A stretch of DNA of 64,000 bases from CAVQGZ01 sp963714455. GTDB lineage: Bacteria; Actinomycetota; Actinomycetes; Jiangellales; Jiangellaceae. The notes beneath the pieces are model-generated. The model saw nothing but the letters and a program-made list of their open reading frames with translations. It did no database searches and was not told the origin of the DNA. The DNA is taken from assembly GCA_963714455.1 (NCBI GenBank), contig CAVQON010000019.1, positions 196,111 through 260,110 on the forward strand. Reading direction: 5' to 3'. Shown in pieces: positions 26,920 through 36,239 of this stretch. Every line of letters begins with the position of its first letter. The stretch's first letter is position 1. A program made the translations under genes and the position numbers.

Positions 26920-27437
26920 GCAAGAGCAGCACGCCGGCCGACACCTACGACATCTGCCTGCTGCTGGAGCAGCCGCTGTCGCACGTGGACGCCCAGCAGA
27001 TCGTCGCCCTGCACGAGACGTGGACCGACCCGGTGCACTACCACGTGCTCATGCCGATGGAGGATGCGGCCGCCCACATCGAGGCGGCCCTGGGCACGCT
27101 CGCGGCCGGCGACGTGATGGCCGCGATGCCCCTGACGATCATGGAGGAGGACGTCGAGCAGGCCCGCGCCGAGGCGGTCGAGATGACCGAGCGCGGCTGT
27201 GCGCAGAGCGTGGCGACCCTCGCCGAGCTGGGGGCCGACGCCGACGCCGAGGTGGTGGCCGGTGACCCCGTCGAGCAGCTGACCCGGGCGGTGTCGCGCC
27301 GCGGCAGCGCCGAGGTGATCATCTTGACCCGCGCTCATCTGGTGGCCGAGACGTTCCGCACCGACTGGACGCACCAGGCGCGCCGCCGGCTGGGCGTGCC
27401 TGTGCTGCACATGCTCGAGCACCGCGACAGCCACTGA
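26916..27437 (+). CDS. Small USP-like (universal stress) cytosolic protein
   Basis: The 173-residue protein has an alpha/beta pattern with two repeated strand-helix units, a DPVHYHVLMPMED segment and the C-terminal EVIILTRAHLVAETFRTDW-type end followed by LGVPVLHML, as in universal stress proteins. A classical G-x2-G-x9-GS ATP loop is not obvious, so nucleotide binding is uncertain. Its ATG overlaps the ligase stop and has GAGGAG 5 nt upstream, so it is co-translated with the ligase. It is convergent with the USP/M23 fusion, 7 bp away. Function unknown. Confidence 0.7.
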   Translation: MSKSSTPADTYDICLLLEQPLSHVDAQQIVALHETWTDPVHYHVLMPMEDAAAHIEAALGTLAAGDVMAAMPLTIMEEDVEQARAEAVEMTERGCAQSVATLAELGADADAEVVAGDPVEQLTRAVSRRGSAEVIILTRAHLVAETFRTDWTHQARRRLGVPVLHMLEHRDSH

Positions 27438-27444
27438 CGAACCG

Positions 27445-29328
27445 CTACGAGGAGTTCGCCAGGAACGGCATGATGTCGGTCGCCTGACCGTCCACGTGCA
27501 GCTCGACGTGGGCGTGCGGACCGGTCGAGTACCCGGTGTTGCCGATCCGGCCGATCACCTCGCCGCGAGACACCTGCTGGCCGACCGAGACGTCGAGGCC
27601 GGGCTGGTGGGCGTACCACGTCTCCAGCCGACGGCCGTCGACGGTGCCGTGGTCGACGTGCACCATGTAGCCGTAGGCGCCGTCGTAGCCCGCGTAGGTC
27701 ACGACGCCGTCCGCGGCGGCGTAGTAGCGGCCGTCGGTTCCGGCGAAGTCCGTGCCCGTGTGCAGCTTGTACACCCCGGTCACCGGGTGCACCCGCGGCC
27801 CGAAGGCGCTGGTGATCCTGCCCTTCGCCGGTGGGTGCAGGCCCTGGGCGGCCGCCACCTCCGCCAGCACCCCGGACAGGCGCGCAGCCTTCGTGCGGGC
27901 AGCCTGCGCGGCCACCGCCCTCTCCTGCGCCTCGGCACGGGCGCGCCTGGTCTCTGCGTCGGCGGCGACGAAGGCCGCCTCGGCCGCCTCGACCTCGGCT
28001 GCGAACTCCTGGTACTCCGCGTAGGCCGCGGCGGCGTCGGAGACAGCAGCCTCGACACGGGCGGTGGCAGCAGCCTCGGCTTCCGCGGCAGTGCCTGCCT
28101 CGAGCAGCTCTCGTTTGGCGTCGCCCACCTCCCGGCCGGCGTCAGCGAGATCCCGCACCGCGGGGTGCGCGGCCGCCCGAGCCCGATGGAGCACGTCCAG
28201 CGCATCCTTGCGGTCCTCGGCCTGGAGTGCTGCCCGGCCTCGAGCGAGGGCCGCGGCCTCGTCGGCTGCGGCAGCCTTGTCCGCCGCCGACGTGGCCCGC
28301 TTCTGCGCCCGCTTGACCTCCGCGGCCGTGACCCCGCCTGCCTGGGCGGCACCGACCGTGCCCACCACGGCGACATCGGCCACAACGGCACCTGCCGCCG
28401 GAGCCGCTGCCGCCGGCACGGCCACTCCCACGGACCCCAATGCCAGCACGGCTGCCGTGCCGGCGCGAACGGTGCTTGCCGGCAGCACCCCCAGCGTGAT
28501 GGCGTCCACGACCACGACCACGTCGCAGGTCTGCCCGGCCAACAACGCCCTGGTCAGCCCGATGTTGGCCGGGTCACTCACCAGGCGTCGCAGCGAGCGG
28601 TGCTTGCCGACCCCGCGAGGCAACCGGTGTCCCCCCATCGCCTCGATCACGACGTCGTACTCGGCCTGGCCCATGGCCTGCTCCACCGCAGCAAGCATGT
28701 CGCCGGAGCCGTTGGCCGACCAAGTCGTCGACACGCCGTGCTCACGGGCTCGGGTCAGAGCCAGGCGGACGAGCTCGGTGCGTCGTTCGACGGGGAGCAG
28801 CCGCAGCCACTCCTCACTGCTGGCAGGCTGCTCCTCACCCGTGTCACCCACGACGAGGACGTCCAGCGCGGCACCTGTGCGCGCTGCCATCTCGACGGCT
28901 GCGAGGGCTGCCACCCCCGACGCGCTCGACCCGGTGAGGCCGACAGCTCCCAGGGCTCGCCCGTAGGGCCGCTCGGGCGACCGTGCGTTCGACACGACAG
29001 TCATGGCGATCCCGGGGTGCTCGGCGTCCAGGTGTCGACCGGCCGAACGCACGACGGACGACACCAGGTAGTCGGCCGTGCCGATGGCTCGAGGGACGAA
29101 CACCCAGAACACGCGACGGGCGTAAGCGTGACGCACGGCGGGGCCGACGCGGGCCTTGTTGAGCGGGACCTCGATGACGTCCACCACGCCGTCCGGCGCC
29201 CGGAACCCGCGCTCGGCGAGAACGATGACCGGCAGGCCGGTGGCCATCGCTCGTCTGACCGCCACGTCGCCACCGGGCCGATCGAGGCCGACGGCAAGCA
29301 CCGGCTTGCCGGACTGAAGGTCGGGCAT
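27445..29328 (-). CDS. USP-like domain fused to coiled coil and M23 peptidase
   Basis: The 627-residue protein has an unusual domain order. Residues 1-270 look like a cytosolic universal-stress-type alpha/beta region (GVAALAAVEMA, DVLVVGDTGEE, YDVVIEAMGGH). Residues 286-312 form a signal-like hydrophobic segment ending in AAAA. Residues 332-490 are an Ala/Glu-rich coiled coil. Residues 500-620 are an M23 (LytM) peptidase with HTGTD (His523, Asp527), YAH (His574) and HAH (His605, His607). M23 enzymes cut peptidoglycan cross-bridges outside the cell, so the fusion should span the membrane. An internal GTG near residue 281 could also give a secreted short form. The neighbouring USP-like gene is suggestive. 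Confidence 0.75.
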   Translation of the reverse strand: MPDLQSGKPVLAVGLDRPGGDVAVRRAMATGLPVIVLAERGFRAPDGVVDVIEVPLNKARVGPAVRHAYARRVFWVFVPRAIGTADYLVSSVVRSAGRHLDAEHPGIAMTVVSNARSPERPYGRALGAVGLTGSSASGVAALAAVEMAARTGAALDVLVVGDTGEEQPASSEEWLRLLPVERRTELVRLALTRAREHGVSTTWSANGSGDMLAAVEQAMGQAEYDVVIEAMGGHRLPRGVGKHRSLRRLVSDPANIGLTRALLAGQTCDVVVVVDAITLGVLPASTVRAGTAAVLALGSVGVAVPAAAAPAAGAVVADVAVVGTVGAAQAGGVTAAEVKRAQKRATSAADKAAAADEAAALARGRAALQAEDRKDALDVLHRARAAAHPAVRDLADAGREVGDAKRELLEAGTAAEAEAAATARVEAAVSDAAAAYAEYQEFAAEVEAAEAAFVAADAETRRARAEAQERAVAAQAARTKAARLSGVLAEVAAAQGLHPPAKGRITSAFGPRVHPVTGVYKLHTGTDFAGTDGRYYAAADGVVTYAGYDGAYGYMVHVDHGTVDGRRLETWYAHQPGLDVSVGQQVSRGEVIGRIGNTGYSTGPHAHVELHVDGQATDIMPFLANSS

Positions 29329-29426
29329 CGCGATTCCTCCTTCTGCGGGAGGCTAGCCACGCCGAGTCCTGGGCAGGTGATGATCACAGAAGTGGCGCGA
29401 TGGCCCCTCAGCGCCACGGCGGTCGG

Positions 29427-29432
29427 TAGCGT
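29427..29432 (+). promoter_or_regulatory. -10 box TAGCGT of a leaderless promoter
   Basis: TAGCGT lies 8 nt before GTG 29441 in the divergent space between the USP/M23 fusion and the phosphorylase. No ribosome site is present. Confidence 0.5.
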
Positions 29433-29440
29433 CAGGACTC

Positions 29441-31912
29441 GTGTCCACCTACGGCTACTTCGACGATGCTGCCCGCGAGTACGTGATCACGCGACCGGAC
29501 ACCCCTCTGCCGTGGCTCAACTATCTTGGTCAAGAAGATTTCTTCGGCCTGTGCACCAACACGGGCGGCGGGTACTCGTTCTGGCGCGACGCCAAGCTGC
29601 GCCGCGTGACCCGCTACCGCTACAACAACGTCCCGGCCGACCTCGGCGGGCGCTACCTCTACGTCCGCGACGAGACCGGCCCCGACCCGGTGGTGTGGAA
29701 CCCCGGCTGGAAGCCGGTGAAGGCCCCGCTGGACCACTACGCCTGTCACGTCGGCCTCGGCTACACCGACATCGTGGGGGCCAAGAACGGCGTGCGGGTC
29801 AGTCAGCGCATGTTCGTGCCCCCGGGCGAGAATGCCGAGATCTGGCAGGTGCAGGTGAGCAACACCTCGGCGGAGCCGAAGGAGCTGCGGCTGTTCTCGT
29901 TCGTCGAGTTCGCGTTCTACGAGGCCCAGAACGACGCCACCAACCTGCAACGCACGATGTCGATCGGCGAGGTGCAGGTCGAGGGCTCGTCCATCTACCA
30001 CGTCACCGAGTACCGCGAGCGTCGTGACCACTACACCCTGTTCGGCTGCACCCGCGACGTCGCCGGCTTCGACACCTCGCGCGAGGCGTTCGTCGGCGTC
30101 CACGAAGGCTTCCACGAAGCCCGCGTGCCCTTCGCCGGGCGCGCCACGAACAGCGTCGCCCAAGGCTGGAACCCCATCGGCTCGCACGAGGTGGTGCTGA
30201 GCCTCGCCCCCGGCGAGAGCACCGAGGTCGCCTTCGTGCTCGCCTACGTCGAGCAGCCGGAGCCGAAGTTCGTCGACTCGGCGGCGGGGCGCCGGGTCAA
30301 CACCAGCGCCGGCGAGGCGATCATGCGCGCCTACGGCGAGCCGGGAGCCGTCGACGCCGCGTTCGCCCGGCTGCGTTCCTACTGGGACGAGCGGCTGAGC
30401 GCCTTCCAGGGCACGACCCCGGACGAGCATGCGACCCGCATGCTCAACACCTGGAACCAGTACCAGTGCATGGCGACGTTCAACCTGTCGCGCTCGGCGA
30501 GCCTGTTCGAGACCGGCATCGGTCGGGGCATGGGATTTCGCGACTCCAACCAAGACCTGCTGGGCTTCGTGCACATGATCCCGCAGCGGGCCCGGCAACG
30601 GATCCTCGACATCGCCGCCACCCAGCTCTCCGACGGCACCTGTTTCCACCAGTACCAGCCGCTCACCAAGCAGGGCAACGCCGACGTCGGCGGCGACTTC
30701 TACGACGACCACCTATGGCTGGTGCTGTCCACCACCGCATACGTCCGGGAGACCGGCGACGTGTCGATCCTGGATGAGCCCTGCGGCTACGCCGACGTCC
30801 CCGTGGCCGACGGCACGGAGCCGGCGTCCACGCTGCTCGACCACCTCGAGGTGTCGATCGCGTACACGCTGGCCAAGCGCGGCCCGCACGACCTGCCGCT
30901 CATCGGGCACGCCGACTGGAACGACTGCCTCAACCTCAACTGCTTCTCCACCGAGCCGAACGAGTCGTTCCAGCTCGCCGGCGACGTCGAGGGCTCACAG
31001 GCGGAGTCGGTGATGATCGCCGGGCTGTTCCTGTACGCGGCTCGCGAGATGGCCCGCCTGTACGAGCACCTCGAGCGCCCTGACGACGCCAAGCGCATGC
31101 TGGCGGGCTACGACGACATGCTCGCGGTCATGGAGACCCAGGCGTGGGACGGCGAGTGGTACACCCGCGCTTTCGACGCCACCGGCAACCCGGTGGGCTC
31201 GCACTCCAACGACGAAGGTCGGCTCTACATCGAGAGCCAGGGCTGGGCGGTGCTCGGCGGGGCTGGGCTGACGAACGGACGGGCGCGTCGGGCGCTGGAG
31301 TCGGTCGGCGAGCAGCTGGCCACCGAGAACGGCATCGTCCTGCAGCAGCCGGCCTACACCCGGTACCGCCTCGAGCTCGGCGAGATCACGTCGTACCCGC
31401 CGGGGGTGAAGGAGAACGCGGGCATCTTCTGCCACAACAACTCCTGGATCCACCTCGCCCACTGCGTGCTCGGCGACGGCGACACCGCGTTCGAGTACTA
31501 CCTGTCGGTCTGCCCGTCGGCCAAGCAGCCCCAGATCGACACCTACCGCCTCGAGCCGTACGTCTACGCGCAGACGATCGACGGCAAGGACTCCCCCACG
31601 TTCGGCCAGGCCAAGAACTCCTGGCTCACCGGGACGGCGGCCTGGACGTTCGTCGTGCTCACCCAGGGCATCCTCGGAATCAAGCCCGACTACGACGGGC
31701 TGCGCATCGACCCGTGCATCCCGACCTCCTGGGACGGCTTCGAGGTGACTCGCCGGTTCCGGGGGTCGACGTTCCACATCAGGGTCACCAACCCGGACGG
31801 TGTCAGCACGGGCGTCCGTGCGGTGACGGTGGACGGCGCAGTCGTCGAGGGGACGACCTTGCCGGTCCCCAGCGCGCCGAGCCACGTCGAGGTCGAGGTG
31901 GTGCTCGGGTAG
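29441..31912 (+). CDS. GH94 cellobiose phosphorylase
   Basis: The 823-residue length and motifs closely follow cellobiose phosphorylase from Cellulomonas. Key blocks are YGYFDDAAREYVIT at the start, GGYSFWRDAKLRR, SRSASLFETGIGRGMGFRDS, GHADWNDCLNLN (the general-acid Asp), YPPGVKENAGIFCHNN and HRLEPYVYAQ-like DTYRLEPYVYAQ. It phosphorolyses cellobiose to glucose and glucose-1-phosphate in the cytosol. No cellobiose-specific transporter or glucosidase is next to it. The GTG start has a leaderless -10. A close relative acting on another beta-glucoside is possible. Confidence 0.93.
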   Translation: MSTYGYFDDAAREYVITRPDTPLPWLNYLGQEDFFGLCTNTGGGYSFWRDAKLRRVTRYRYNNVPADLGGRYLYVRDETGPDPVVWNPGWKPVKAPLDHYACHVGLGYTDIVGAKNGVRVSQRMFVPPGENAEIWQVQVSNTSAEPKELRLFSFVEFAFYEAQNDATNLQRTMSIGEVQVEGSSIYHVTEYRERRDHYTLFGCTRDVAGFDTSREAFVGVHEGFHEARVPFAGRATNSVAQGWNPIGSHEVVLSLAPGESTEVAFVLAYVEQPEPKFVDSAAGRRVNTSAGEAIMRAYGEPGAVDAAFARLRSYWDERLSAFQGTTPDEHATRMLNTWNQYQCMATFNLSRSASLFETGIGRGMGFRDSNQDLLGFVHMIPQRARQRILDIAATQLSDGTCFHQYQPLTKQGNADVGGDFYDDHLWLVLSTTAYVRETGDVSILDEPCGYADVPVADGTEPASTLLDHLEVSIAYTLAKRGPHDLPLIGHADWNDCLNLNCFSTEPNESFQLAGDVEGSQAESVMIAGLFLYAAREMARLYEHLERPDDAKRMLAGYDDMLAVMETQAWDGEWYTRAFDATGNPVGSHSNDEGRLYIESQGWAVLGGAGLTNGRARRALESVGEQLATENGIVLQQPAYTRYRLELGEITSYPPGVKENAGIFCHNNSWIHLAHCVLGDGDTAFEYYLSVCPSAKQPQIDTYRLEPYVYAQTIDGKDSPTFGQAKNSWLTGTAAWTFVVLTQGILGIKPDYDGLRIDPCIPTSWDGFEVTRRFRGSTFHIRVTNPDGVSTGVRAVTVDGAVVEGTTLPVPSAPSHVEVEVVLG

Positions 31913-31958
31913 CACGTTCGGCCAGTGCGCAACCTGGCCGTCACACACCCGTGGTGTC

Positions 31959-33791
31959 ATGCGCGGCGTGCGCATCACCCACCCCCTCGCGCAGCGGCTG
32001 ACCGATCTGCATGCCGAGCTGCTGACGGTCACCGATGGCGAGGTCGCCTCGTACATCCCGGCGCTGGCCAAGGCCGACCCTGCGTGCTTCGCGCTGAGCC
32101 TGGTGACGACCGAGGGCCATCGATACGGCGCGGGCGACTGCGCCGAGCCGTTCACGATCCAGTCGGTGTCCAAGCCGTTCGTGTACGCCCTCGCGCTGGC
32201 CGACAGCGGCGTCGAGCACGTGCTCACCCGCATCGGCACAGAGCCGACCGGGGACGCCTTCAACGCGGTGACCCTGGAGTCGGGAACCGGCCGGCCGCTC
32301 AACCCGATGGTGAACGCGGGGGCGATCGAGGCGGCCTGCCTGGTGGCCGGGGACTCCCCGGCGGAGAAGACCCGGCGCATCGTGGACGGGCTGTCCGCTT
32401 TCGCAGGCCGCGACCTGACGGTCGACTCCGACGTCTACCACTCCGAGGCCGAGACCGGAGACCGCAACCGTGCTCTGGCCTACCTCATGCACGGGGCCGG
32501 GTCGCTCAGCATGTCGGTGGGCGATGCGCTGGAGGTGTACTTCGCCCAGTGCTCGGTGACGGTGACCAGCGACGACCTGGCGATGATGGCGGCGACGCTG
32601 GCCACCGGCGGGGTCAACCCCCGAACCGGCAACCGCGTCGTGCCGGTCGAGGTCGTGGGCCCCACGTTGAGCGTCATGGCGACCTGCGGCATGTACGACG
32701 CCGCCGGGACGTGGCTGTTCAAGGTGGGGCTGCCGGCGAAGAGCGGCGTGTCCGGTGGCGTGCTCGCCGTGCTGCCGGGCCAGTTCGGCGTGGGGCTGTG
32801 GAGCCCACCGCTGGACGTGCAGGGCAACAGCGTGCGCAGCGTGATGGCCGCCGAGCGGCTCAGCGGCGAGCTCGGCCTGCACATGTTCACCCCGACGGGT
32901 CCCGGGGCGTCGCCGGTGCGGCGCTGGACGACCGGCAAGGTGACCCGGTCGGTGGCCGCCCGCAGCGTCGAGCAGCGCGCGGTGCTGGACGAGGTCGGCG
33001 AACGTATCCAGGTGGTCGAGCTGCAAGGGCCGCTGCACGACCTTGCCGTCGAGACGCTCGTCCATCGGCTGATCGAGGCTGCGCAGGACGCCGGCGAGGG
33101 CTGGCTGCTCGTGCTCGACATGACCCACGTGGGCGCCGTTCACCCCGCCGCGCTGGACGTGCTGGCTCCGACGCTGGACGCGCTGCGCGCGGCCGGGGGG
33201 CGCGTCACCATCGTCGACCCGCACCCGTCGTCGCTGCTCAGCCGGCACATGCCCGACATCGCGCACCGGCGCGACCGTGACCAGGCCCTCACCCAGGCTG
33301 AGGACGTGCTGCTGGCTGAGCACGGTCACCCCGGCGGGCTGGCCGACGCCGCACTGCCGTTCGCCGACCACGAGGTGCTCGGCGCGCTCGAGCCCAGCCA
33401 CCGGAGCGCCGTCGAGCAGCTTCTCGCAACCACGATCGCGCCGGCCGGCACGATCGTCATGGAGGCCGGGTCTGACCCCGACGGCCTGGTGTGGGTCAGC
33501 GCCGGGGAGCTGTCGGTGATGGTGCGCACCTCGCGTGGGCCGTGGCGACGGGTCAGCGGCATCGGTCCGGGCGGCGTCATCGGCGAGATCTCGTTCATCG
33601 ACGGGCTGCCCCGCTCGGCGCGGGTCGTCACGGAGTCGGCGTCGCTGCTGCGCAGCATGGATGCCGCCGCCCTGGCGACGCTGGCCGCCGAGCGGCGCGA
33701 CGTGTACGCGACGCTGATGCTCGCCCTCGCCCGGCTCCTGTCGAGCCGGCTGCGTCGCGCCACCGCGACCATGCAGGCGCTGCAGGACTAG
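31959..33791 (+). CDS. glsA: Glutaminase fused to STAS and cyclic-nucleotide-binding domains
   Basis: The 610-residue protein begins with a full glutaminase domain (about 1-310). It has the SVSK serine-lysine pair (Ser69, Lys72), NPMVNAGAIEA and AKSGVSGGVLAVLPGQFGVG. A STAS-like domain (about 345-440, LLVLDMTHVGAVHPAALDVL) and a C-terminal cyclic-nucleotide-binding-type domain follow (about 465-590, GIGPGGVIGEISFIDGLPRSARV). Glutaminase converts glutamine to glutamate and ammonia; the two added modules suggest regulation by partner proteins or a nucleotide. The stop codon interlocks with that of the convergent channel gene in a CTAG. Confidence 0.92.
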   Translation: MRGVRITHPLAQRLTDLHAELLTVTDGEVASYIPALAKADPACFALSLVTTEGHRYGAGDCAEPFTIQSVSKPFVYALALADSGVEHVLTRIGTEPTGDAFNAVTLESGTGRPLNPMVNAGAIEAACLVAGDSPAEKTRRIVDGLSAFAGRDLTVDSDVYHSEAETGDRNRALAYLMHGAGSLSMSVGDALEVYFAQCSVTVTSDDLAMMAATLATGGVNPRTGNRVVPVEVVGPTLSVMATCGMYDAAGTWLFKVGLPAKSGVSGGVLAVLPGQFGVGLWSPPLDVQGNSVRSVMAAERLSGELGLHMFTPTGPGASPVRRWTTGKVTRSVAARSVEQRAVLDEVGERIQVVELQGPLHDLAVETLVHRLIEAAQDAGEGWLLVLDMTHVGAVHPAALDVLAPTLDALRAAGGRVTIVDPHPSSLLSRHMPDIAHRRDRDQALTQAEDVLLAEHGHPGGLADAALPFADHEVLGALEPSHRSAVEQLLATTIAPAGTIVMEAGSDPDGLVWVSAGELSVMVRTSRGPWRRVSGIGPGGVIGEISFIDGLPRSARVVTESASLLRSMDAAALATLAAERRDVYATLMLALARLLSSRLRRATATMQALQD

Positions 33792-34651
33792 TCCGCGACC
33801 TCCGGGTGCGCGCGGCGGTAGCGCGCGTCGTCGTTGACGTAGGCGTAGTACACCCCGATGAGCAGGCCGCCGCCGACGAAGTTGCCGAGTAACGCGATGC
33901 CTACGTTGGCTGCCGCCGCGGCGACGTCGATGCCGTCCTGCAAGCCGACGATCGTGAACAGCACGGTGTTGGCGACGGAGTGCTCGAAGCCGAGGAAGGC
34001 GAAGATGAAGACCGACACCACCATCACGAGGATCTTGGTGATGTCTTCGTGGATGAGCCCGTTGTAGACGAGCAGCATCGCCAGGTTGATCATGAAGTTG
34101 CAGAGCACCGCGCGGAAGAACAGGTCGCCCCACCCGGCAGCGCCTTCGGCGATGTAGCCAAGCTTCGTCTCGACCGAGTGCTCCATCTCGGCGAAAACCG
34201 GGCCCTCCACGATGCTGGAGAAGCGCAGCAGCAAGGCGACGAAGAGGCCACCGATCGCGTTGCCGACGTAGCAGAAGATCATCAGCCGCAACGCCTTCGT
34301 CCAGCCGATGCGATGGTGGTAGGCGCCGATGGAGACGATCATCATGTTCGACGTCAGCAGCTCTGACTTCGTGTAGTAGATGAACGCCAGCGCGAACCCG
34401 AAGGTGATGGCCCCGGCAATGCGTCCGATCGGGTACAGGGTGGTGCCCGCCCCGGTGCTCACCTCGGCGAACGCGGCGATCACCGCATAGTTGGTGGCGT
34501 AGAAGATCCCGATGATGATGCCGGCCATGGCCGCGCGCATGAGGTAGATCCGCAGTACGTCGCCGTTCATCCGGGTCTTGGTGTCGAGCGTCTCCAGAAC
34601 CGTGCTGATGAAGTACTTGCCAGGGAAGAGCTGGTCGGTCTGCTGGCTCAC
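33788..34651 (-). CDS. Formate/nitrite-family (FNT) channel
   Basis: The 287-residue protein has six to seven hydrophobic helices in the FNT arrangement. FNT-like blocks are AGIIIGIFYATNYAV, FALAFIYYTKSELLTSNMM, LCNFMINLAMLLVYN and FLGFEHSVANTVLF. FNT proteins are pentameric channels for formate, nitrite or hydrosulfide. GTG 34651 was chosen because GGAGAGG precedes it by 6 nt; an upstream frame adds only low-complexity residues. The anion is not identifiable from the sequence. The gene stands alone, with a sulfatase upstream on the same strand. Confidence 0.9.
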   Translation of the reverse strand: MSQQTDQLFPGKYFISTVLETLDTKTRMNGDVLRIYLMRAAMAGIIIGIFYATNYAVIAAFAEVSTGAGTTLYPIGRIAGAITFGFALAFIYYTKSELLTSNMMIVSIGAYHHRIGWTKALRLMIFCYVGNAIGGLFVALLLRFSSIVEGPVFAEMEHSVETKLGYIAEGAAGWGDLFFRAVLCNFMINLAMLLVYNGLIHEDITKILVMVVSVFIFAFLGFEHSVANTVLFTIVGLQDGIDVAAAAANVGIALLGNFVGGGLLIGVYYAYVNDDARYRRAHPEVAD

Positions 34652-34693
34652 GGCTACCTCTCCACCAGCCGCCCGCAGGCCGGTGGCCACAGG

Positions 34694-36205
34694 CTATCGA
34701 CGGCACTCCTCGCCCGCGCAACGCTTCAGCGACTTGAGCCGATCGGCGTACTGACGCTTCACCGCGGCGTACTCGGGCAGCGACGCCACGTTCGTCAGCT
34801 GACCAGGGTCGGCCTGCATGTCGTAGAGCTCCTCGAAGCCGTCCTCGTAGCGGACGTAGACGTAGTCGCTCGATCGGATGCCGCGCCACCACCAGGGCTT
34901 GTCCACGGTACCCGGTGGCGGTCGCAGGTCACCGCCGGCTGCCTGGATGAGGTAGTCGGGGTAGGACGGTGCGTCGGCACGCAACGTGCCCATCATCGAG
35001 CGGCCGTCCACGACGAGCCCCGCCTCGGCCTCACCCAGGTCGAGGAAGGTCGGCGCCAGGTCGACGAGCCCGTAGGTCGCCGCGCGTCGCGCGCCGGCCG
35101 GCAGAGTCGGACCACGGACGAGCAGCGGGATGCGCAGGTTCGGCTCGTACGGCTTGTTCTTGTTCCACAACCGGTGCTCGCCCAGCATGAGCCCGTTGTC
35201 GGAGGTGAAGAAGAGGTAGGTGTTGTCGAGCTCACCGGTCTCGCGCAGGGCGGCGACCGTCCTGGCCACCTGGTCGTCCACGGCGGCGAGCGACTCGACA
35301 CGCGCTCGGTGCCAGGCTGTCACGTCCTCGGCTCGCGCCGGGCCCATGTCGCGCATCCACGGGGGCTTGTCGGAGATGTCGGCCTCGTTGAAGGCCGGGT
35401 GCGACAGCGAGGGGGGCACGGCATCGGCGTAACGCCCCTCGTGGCGGCGCGCAGGGACGGGCAGGGTCCAGCGGTCGTCCACGAACATGCCGTGCGGGGG
35501 CATCTGCGACACCCAGACGAAGAAGGGCGCGTCACGGGCGGCGAAGCGCTTGATGTAGCGCACGGCGAGCCGACCGACCAGGTCCGCGGTGTAGACGTCC
35601 TCGTAGCGTCGTGGGGTGCCGTTGCCGAACATGGTGATGCCGTAGGGCGCGTAGATACCTGTCAGCAGCGGGTCGAACACCGTCCAGCCCGGCTGACGCG
35701 GGGCGGTGAACTCCCAGCCGTTCATGTGCTTGCCCACGAACGCCGTGCGGTAGCCGGCGTCGCGCAGCCACCGCCCGACGTGCTGGCCCGGGTCTTCCAG
35801 CCGCTTGTAGCCCCCGAACCTGGAGTACTCGTTGTCGTGCACCCGGTTGTTGTGCGCGAACTGACCGGTGAAGATCTGGGCGCGAGCCGGGCAGCACAGC
35901 GGGTGGTTGCTGATGAAGCCGTCGACGGTGACGCCCGCGCCCCCCAGCAGCCGGCGCGTCTTCGGCATCCACCGAAGATCGCTCTGGTTCATGTCGTCGG
36001 TAGTGATCAGGACGATGTTCGGCCGGTCGTCGCGAGGCTTCGGCTCAGCCGACGGACTCGCAGTCCGCTCGACCGGCGGCACCGTCGCAGCGACCGTCGA
36101 CCCCGGTCTCGGCGCAGGTGTCGCTTCGTCGTCACCGGCGCTGGTGCAGCCAGCGACCACAGCCAGCGCCAGGACGACGGCAAGCGTCGTCGCACGTCGA
36201 ACCAC
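34694..36205 (-). CDS. Lipoprotein sulfatase
   Basis: The 503-residue protein has a lipobox VVAGC (Cys20), then a type I sulfatase domain. It has DMNQSD metal ligands (Asp70-Asp71) and the formylglycine signature CCPAR (Cys104-x-P-x-R108). GKHMNGW, FFTSDNGLMLGEHRLWNK and a C-terminal substrate region follow. The active-site Cys needs conversion to formylglycine by a generating enzyme not seen here. It would cleave sulfate esters at the cell surface. GTG 36205 has GGGGGGAG upstream. Phosphonate or phosphoester hydrolysis is a possible alternative within the superfamily. Confidence 0.9.
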   Translation of the reverse strand: MVRRATTLAVVLALAVVAGCTSAGDDEATPAPRPGSTVAATVPPVERTASPSAEPKPRDDRPNIVLITTDDMNQSDLRWMPKTRRLLGGAGVTVDGFISNHPLCCPARAQIFTGQFAHNNRVHDNEYSRFGGYKRLEDPGQHVGRWLRDAGYRTAFVGKHMNGWEFTAPRQPGWTVFDPLLTGIYAPYGITMFGNGTPRRYEDVYTADLVGRLAVRYIKRFAARDAPFFVWVSQMPPHGMFVDDRWTLPVPARRHEGRYADAVPPSLSHPAFNEADISDKPPWMRDMGPARAEDVTAWHRARVESLAAVDDQVARTVAALRETGELDNTYLFFTSDNGLMLGEHRLWNKNKPYEPNLRIPLLVRGPTLPAGARRAATYGLVDLAPTFLDLGEAEAGLVVDGRSMMGTLRADAPSYPDYLIQAAGGDLRPPPGTVDKPWWWRGIRSSDYVYVRYEDGFEELYDMQADPGQLTNVASLPEYAAVKRQYADRLKSLKRCAGEECRR

Positions 36206-36239
36206 GGCTCCCCCCGAAGCTCAGCTGCGTTGCGGTGAC

